A stretch of 43,654 nt of DNA from assembly GCA_017461665.1 (NCBI GenBank), contig JAFTXI010000026.1, positions 1-43,654 of the forward strand. Direction: 5' to 3'. How positions within the stretch are numbered: the stretch's first letter is position 1; each line of letters starts with the position of its first letter. Positions 41,262 to 43,654 of the stretch are shown here, in pieces. This DNA is from Bacteroidales bacterium. GTDB lineage: Bacteria > Bacteroidota > Bacteroidia > Bacteroidales > F082. A model generated the notes under the pieces. It saw only the letters and a program-made list of their open reading frames with translations. It did no database searches and was not told where the DNA came from. The position numbers were made by a program, and so were the translations under genes.

Positions 41262-43301
41262 ATGAAAAAACCTGTAGCAAAAAAATATCCCCGTGAACTT
41301 ATCAAACACGGGGATATTCGTATAGATAATTATTATTGGCTTAATGAACGCGAAAATCCAGAAGTAATAGATTATCTTCAACAAGAGAATCTCTATCGGG
41401 AGACGATGATGAAAGATACCGAACAACTTCAGCAGGAACTCTATCAGGAGATATTGGGTCGTATAAAGCAAGAAGACGTCTCTTATCCGCTGAAAAGAAA
41501 TGGTTACTATTATTACTCGCGCTATGAGGAAGGAAAGGAATATCCTATCTATTGCCGACGTAAGGATAACATGGATAACCCAGAACAAGTCCTCTTGGAT
41601 GGAAACAAAATGGCTAAAGGTCATCACTATTTCGATATCGGCGCTTATAGCATAAGTCCTGATAACAGACTTATCGCTTATAGCATCGACACAGTGAGCC
41701 GACGTCAATATAACATCTATGTGAAAGATATTGAGACTGGTGTGATTTATAATGATGAGATAAGAAACACAACAGGCAACATGACGTGGGCTAACGATAA
41801 CGAGACTATTTTCTATAGTGAGAAAGACGAGTCGTTGCGTTCTTGCAAGATAAAGCGTCATCGACTGAAAGAAGATTCAGATAATGATGAGCTTGTATAT
41901 TTTGAAGATGACACTGCCTTTAATTGTTACGTAGGAAAGACAAAGTCGAGACATTATATCATGATAGTGTCGGAAAGCACGCTCTCTTCAGAGGTGCGTT
42001 TCATCGATGCCGATAGACCTTACGACGATTTTAAGATTTTTCAGAGACGTCAGAACGATATGTTGTACGGAATAGGTCATTATGGCGATAGTTTCTATAT
42101 CTTGACAAATGCTGATGGTGCGAAGAACTTCAAGATTATGAAGACATCCGTCGATAAGACAGAGAAAGAAAACTGGGTTGAGCTGATGGCGCATCGTGAT
42201 GATGTCTTGATAGAAGACTTCGACCTTTTCTCCGATTATTTGGTTGTTGAAGAACGTCGCGAGGGTTTGATAAACATAAGGATAAAGACATGGGACGGGG
42301 AAGAGGATTATTACATCGACTTCGGCGAGCCTTCTTATACAGCCTATACCTCAGCAAATCCCGACTTCGACTCTCATCTTTTGAGATATGGTTACAACTC
42401 CATGACGACGCCGAGTTCTTTGTATGAATACGATATGAAGGAACGTAAGGCGACACTCTTGAAACGTCAGGAGATAGTTGGTGGTTATGAGCCTTCCGAC
42501 TATGTCACGGAACGTCATTACGCTACTTCGCATGACGGTGTCAAAGTGCCTATATCTTTGGTTTATAAGAGAGGTCTTGAAAGAAACGGCGATAATCCTT
42601 TGGTGCTTTATGGCTACGGCTCGTATGGCAGCAGTATGGACGCGTATTTCTCCACGACCCGTCTTAGCCTCTTGAATCGTGGATTCGTATGGGCGATAGC
42701 GCATATCAGAGGCGGCGAGGAGATGGGACGTCAATGGTATGAAGACGGTAAGCTGCTGAAGAAGAAAAATACCTTTTTAGATTTTATCTCCTGCGGAGAA
42801 TATCTTATGAGAGAAAGATTTACCAATAATAGAAAGATGTTCGCTATGGGAGGCAGCGCAGGTGGTTTGCTCGTAGGTGCTGTCGCTAATATGGCACCTC
42901 AGATGTGGCGTGGAATAGTGGCACAGGTGCCTTTCGTCGATGTCGTCACGACGATGCTCGACGAGAGTATCCCGCTCACTACAGGAGAATATGACGAGTG
43001 GGGTAACCCTAATGTTAAAGAATATTATGATTATATGAAGTCGTATTCGCCTTACGACAATGTGGAGAGAAAAGACTATCCTGCTATGTTGGTGACGACG
43101 GGCTTGCACGACAGCCAGGTACAATATTGGGAGCCTGCGAAGTGGGTGGCGAAACTGAGAGAGGTGAAAACCGACGACAACCCTTTATATCTCAAAACCA
43201 ATATGGATTTCGGTCATGGCGGAGCATCCGGACGCTTTGAAAGTATTAAAGAAGTAGCATTGGAATACGCGTTCATTTTACAATTGACAATTAACAGTTG
43301 A
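41262..43301 (+). CDS. ptrB: Oligopeptidase B (S9 prolyl oligopeptidase family)
   Basis: A 679-residue serine peptidase. The N-terminal helix and beta-propeller (about 1-400; DNYYWLNERENPEVIDYL, YYYYSRYEEGKEYPIYCR) gate a C-terminal alpha/beta-hydrolase with catalytic S532 in GGSAGG, D617 in LHDSQV, and H652 in GHGG. The set matches protease II, which cuts short peptides after basic residues in the cytoplasm. No signal peptide is present. It directly follows the TonB receptor gene (2-bp gap), which suggests uptake and breakdown of peptides by one operon; that pairing is an inference. The last residues (QLTINS) come from a 7-bp repeat. Confidence 0.93.
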   Translation: MKKPVAKKYPRELIKHGDIRIDNYYWLNERENPEVIDYLQQENLYRETMMKDTEQLQQELYQEILGRIKQEDVSYPLKRNGYYYYSRYEEGKEYPIYCRRKDNMDNPEQVLLDGNKMAKGHHYFDIGAYSISPDNRLIAYSIDTVSRRQYNIYVKDIETGVIYNDEIRNTTGNMTWANDNETIFYSEKDESLRSCKIKRHRLKEDSDNDELVYFEDDTAFNCYVGKTKSRHYIMIVSESTLSSEVRFIDADRPYDDFKIFQRRQNDMLYGIGHYGDSFYILTNADGAKNFKIMKTSVDKTEKENWVELMAHRDDVLIEDFDLFSDYLVVEERREGLINIRIKTWDGEEDYYIDFGEPSYTAYTSANPDFDSHLLRYGYNSMTTPSSLYEYDMKERKATLLKRQEIVGGYEPSDYVTERHYATSHDGVKVPISLVYKRGLERNGDNPLVLYGYGSYGSSMDAYFSTTRLSLLNRGFVWAIAHIRGGEEMGRQWYEDGKLLKKKNTFLDFISCGEYLMRERFTNNRKMFAMGGSAGGLLVGAVANMAPQMWRGIVAQVPFVDVVTTMLDESIPLTTGEYDEWGNPNVKEYYDYMKSYSPYDNVERKDYPAMLVTTGLHDSQVQYWEPAKWVAKLREVKTDDNPLYLKTNMDFGHGGASGRFESIKEVALEYAFILQLTINS

Positions 43302-43308
43302 CAATTAT
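43276..43308. repeat. 7-bp phased micro-repeat (acaattg/acaatta) at the ptrB stop
   Basis: Units acaattg, acaatta, acagttg, acaatta encode the end of ptrB and its TGA stop. Confidence 0.65.
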
Positions 43309-43322
43309 GACTTATAGAATTT

Positions 43323-43375
43323 GAGACGTATCAATGACATATTGTTCAATGTTATAGGTGTCATTGGTGCGTCTC
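43323..43375. repeat. GAGACG stem-loop repeat, copy H
   Basis: Arms GAGACGTATCAATGACAT (43323-43340) and GTGTCATTGGTGCGTCTC (43358-43375). The stem base pair that is T-A in copies E and G is G-C here, a paired change. Confidence 0.8.
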
Positions 43376-43382
43376 TACTCAT

Positions 43383-43440
43383 TGACTCATAGACTTGGAG
43401 ACTTTAACTCTCTGCGTTTCTTTGCGTCTTTGCGTGAGAC
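43383..43440. repeat. 8-bp phased micro-repeats (gactcata/gacttgga and tctttgcg)
   Basis: Units gactcata, gacttgga, gacttta are followed by tctctgcg, tttctttgcg, tctttgcg. The first set resembles the array inside the methyltransferase gene. Confidence 0.55.
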
Positions 43441-43468
43441 CTCATCAATCCTTTGCGCGAGAAAAAAA

Positions 43469-43502
43469 TAATTCCTAATTCCTAACTCCTAATTCCTAAT
43501 TA
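43469..43502. repeat. 7-bp phased micro-repeat (aattcct)
   Basis: Units aattcct, aattcct, aactcct, aattcct, aatta just before the -7 element of the last gene. The 43302-43539 spacer is thus almost wholly repeats plus a promoter. Confidence 0.65.
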
Positions 43503-43506
43503 TTAC

Positions 43507-43514
43507 TATCTTTG
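43507..43514 (+). promoter_or_regulatory. -7 element for the Rpn-like gene
   Basis: TATCTTTG lies 25 nt before the ATG at 43540. Confidence 0.55.
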
Positions 43515-43539
43515 CAAGAAATCATTAAACTCAAACTTT

Positions 43540-43654
43540 ATGAAAACACAAAAATACATTAGATTCGACTGGGCTATGAAGCGCATGCTTCGCGATAAAG
43601 CCAATTACGCAGTGTTAGAAGGTCTCCTAACAACCTTGTTTAAAGAGCAAATCA
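43540..43654 (+). CDS. Rpn/PD-(D/E)XK nuclease-transposase family protein, 5' end only
   Basis: The first 38 codons run to the window edge. MKTQKYIRFDWAMKRML, then RDKANYAVLEGLLTTLF, is the typical opening of Rpn-family proteins (recombination-promoting nuclease; PD-(D/E)XK transposase-like), which are abundant in Bacteroidota. The catalytic residues would lie beyond the window, so activity cannot be judged. It has its own promoter at 43507. Confidence 0.75.
   Translation, partial: MKTQKYIRFDWAMKRMLRDKANYAVLEGLLTTLFKEQI

Overview
The window looks like chromosome of an AT-rich Bacteroidota bacterium, most likely order Bacteroidales. The evidence is the recurrent TAnnTTTG-type -7 promoter element with almost no Shine-Dalgarno sequences, four secreted proteins ending in type IX secretion (T9SS) type-A sorting domains, a PorE-like TPR/PD40/OmpA protein, a CarboxypepD_reg TonB-dependent receptor, IorAB, and a PlsC-GNAT fusion of the aminolipid-synthesis type. 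I see no tRNA, rRNA, CRISPR array, phage gene or complete insertion sequence.

Layout. 1-4557 (minus): type I restriction-modification locus hsdR-hsdM-hsdS. hsdR and hsdM each carry one frameshift; hsdS runs off the left edge. 4740-6328: flavodoxin-fold reductase, GIY-YIG protein, and a 56-residue DUF2442 protein with a palindrome at its promoter. 6346-10288 (minus): lemA with two TPM-domain genes, then htpG. 10289-14198 (plus): a possible decayed small gene, a lipoprotein, an AAA_14/DUF4143 ATPase and a SAM methyltransferase. 14602-21313 (plus): ilvE, then three tandem Omp28-like thioredoxin-fold T9SS cargo paralogues. 21449-21934: small bacterial-PH membrane protein. 22088-27726 (minus): PorE-like gene, purM, prfA and pyrF, probably one operon. 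27996-34132: BNR-propeller T9SS cargo, coiled-coil membrane protein, M23 peptidase lipoprotein, iorA-iorB. 34258-43301 (plus): PlsC-GNAT acyltransferase, PspC and LiaF-like pair, CbpA-type DnaJ, TonB receptor with ptrB. At the right edge a Rpn/PD-(D/E)XK nuclease gene begins.

The most unusual content is not the housekeeping genes but the DNA between and inside them. (1) A family of about 52-bp stem-loops with GAGACG ends shows all four Watson-Crick states at one paired position across copies. (2) Spacers are filled with phased 7- or 8-bp micro-repeat arrays. These supply stop codons and C-terminal residues to several genes and occur in frame inside the methyltransferase. (3) A roughly 115-bp GC-rich element at 14280-14394 stands out from its surroundings. 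(4) The PorE-like protein carries an extra C-terminal domain that reads as a retropepsin-like aspartic protease fold with its catalytic DTG triad lost. All family assignments were made by eye from motifs; no database search was run.
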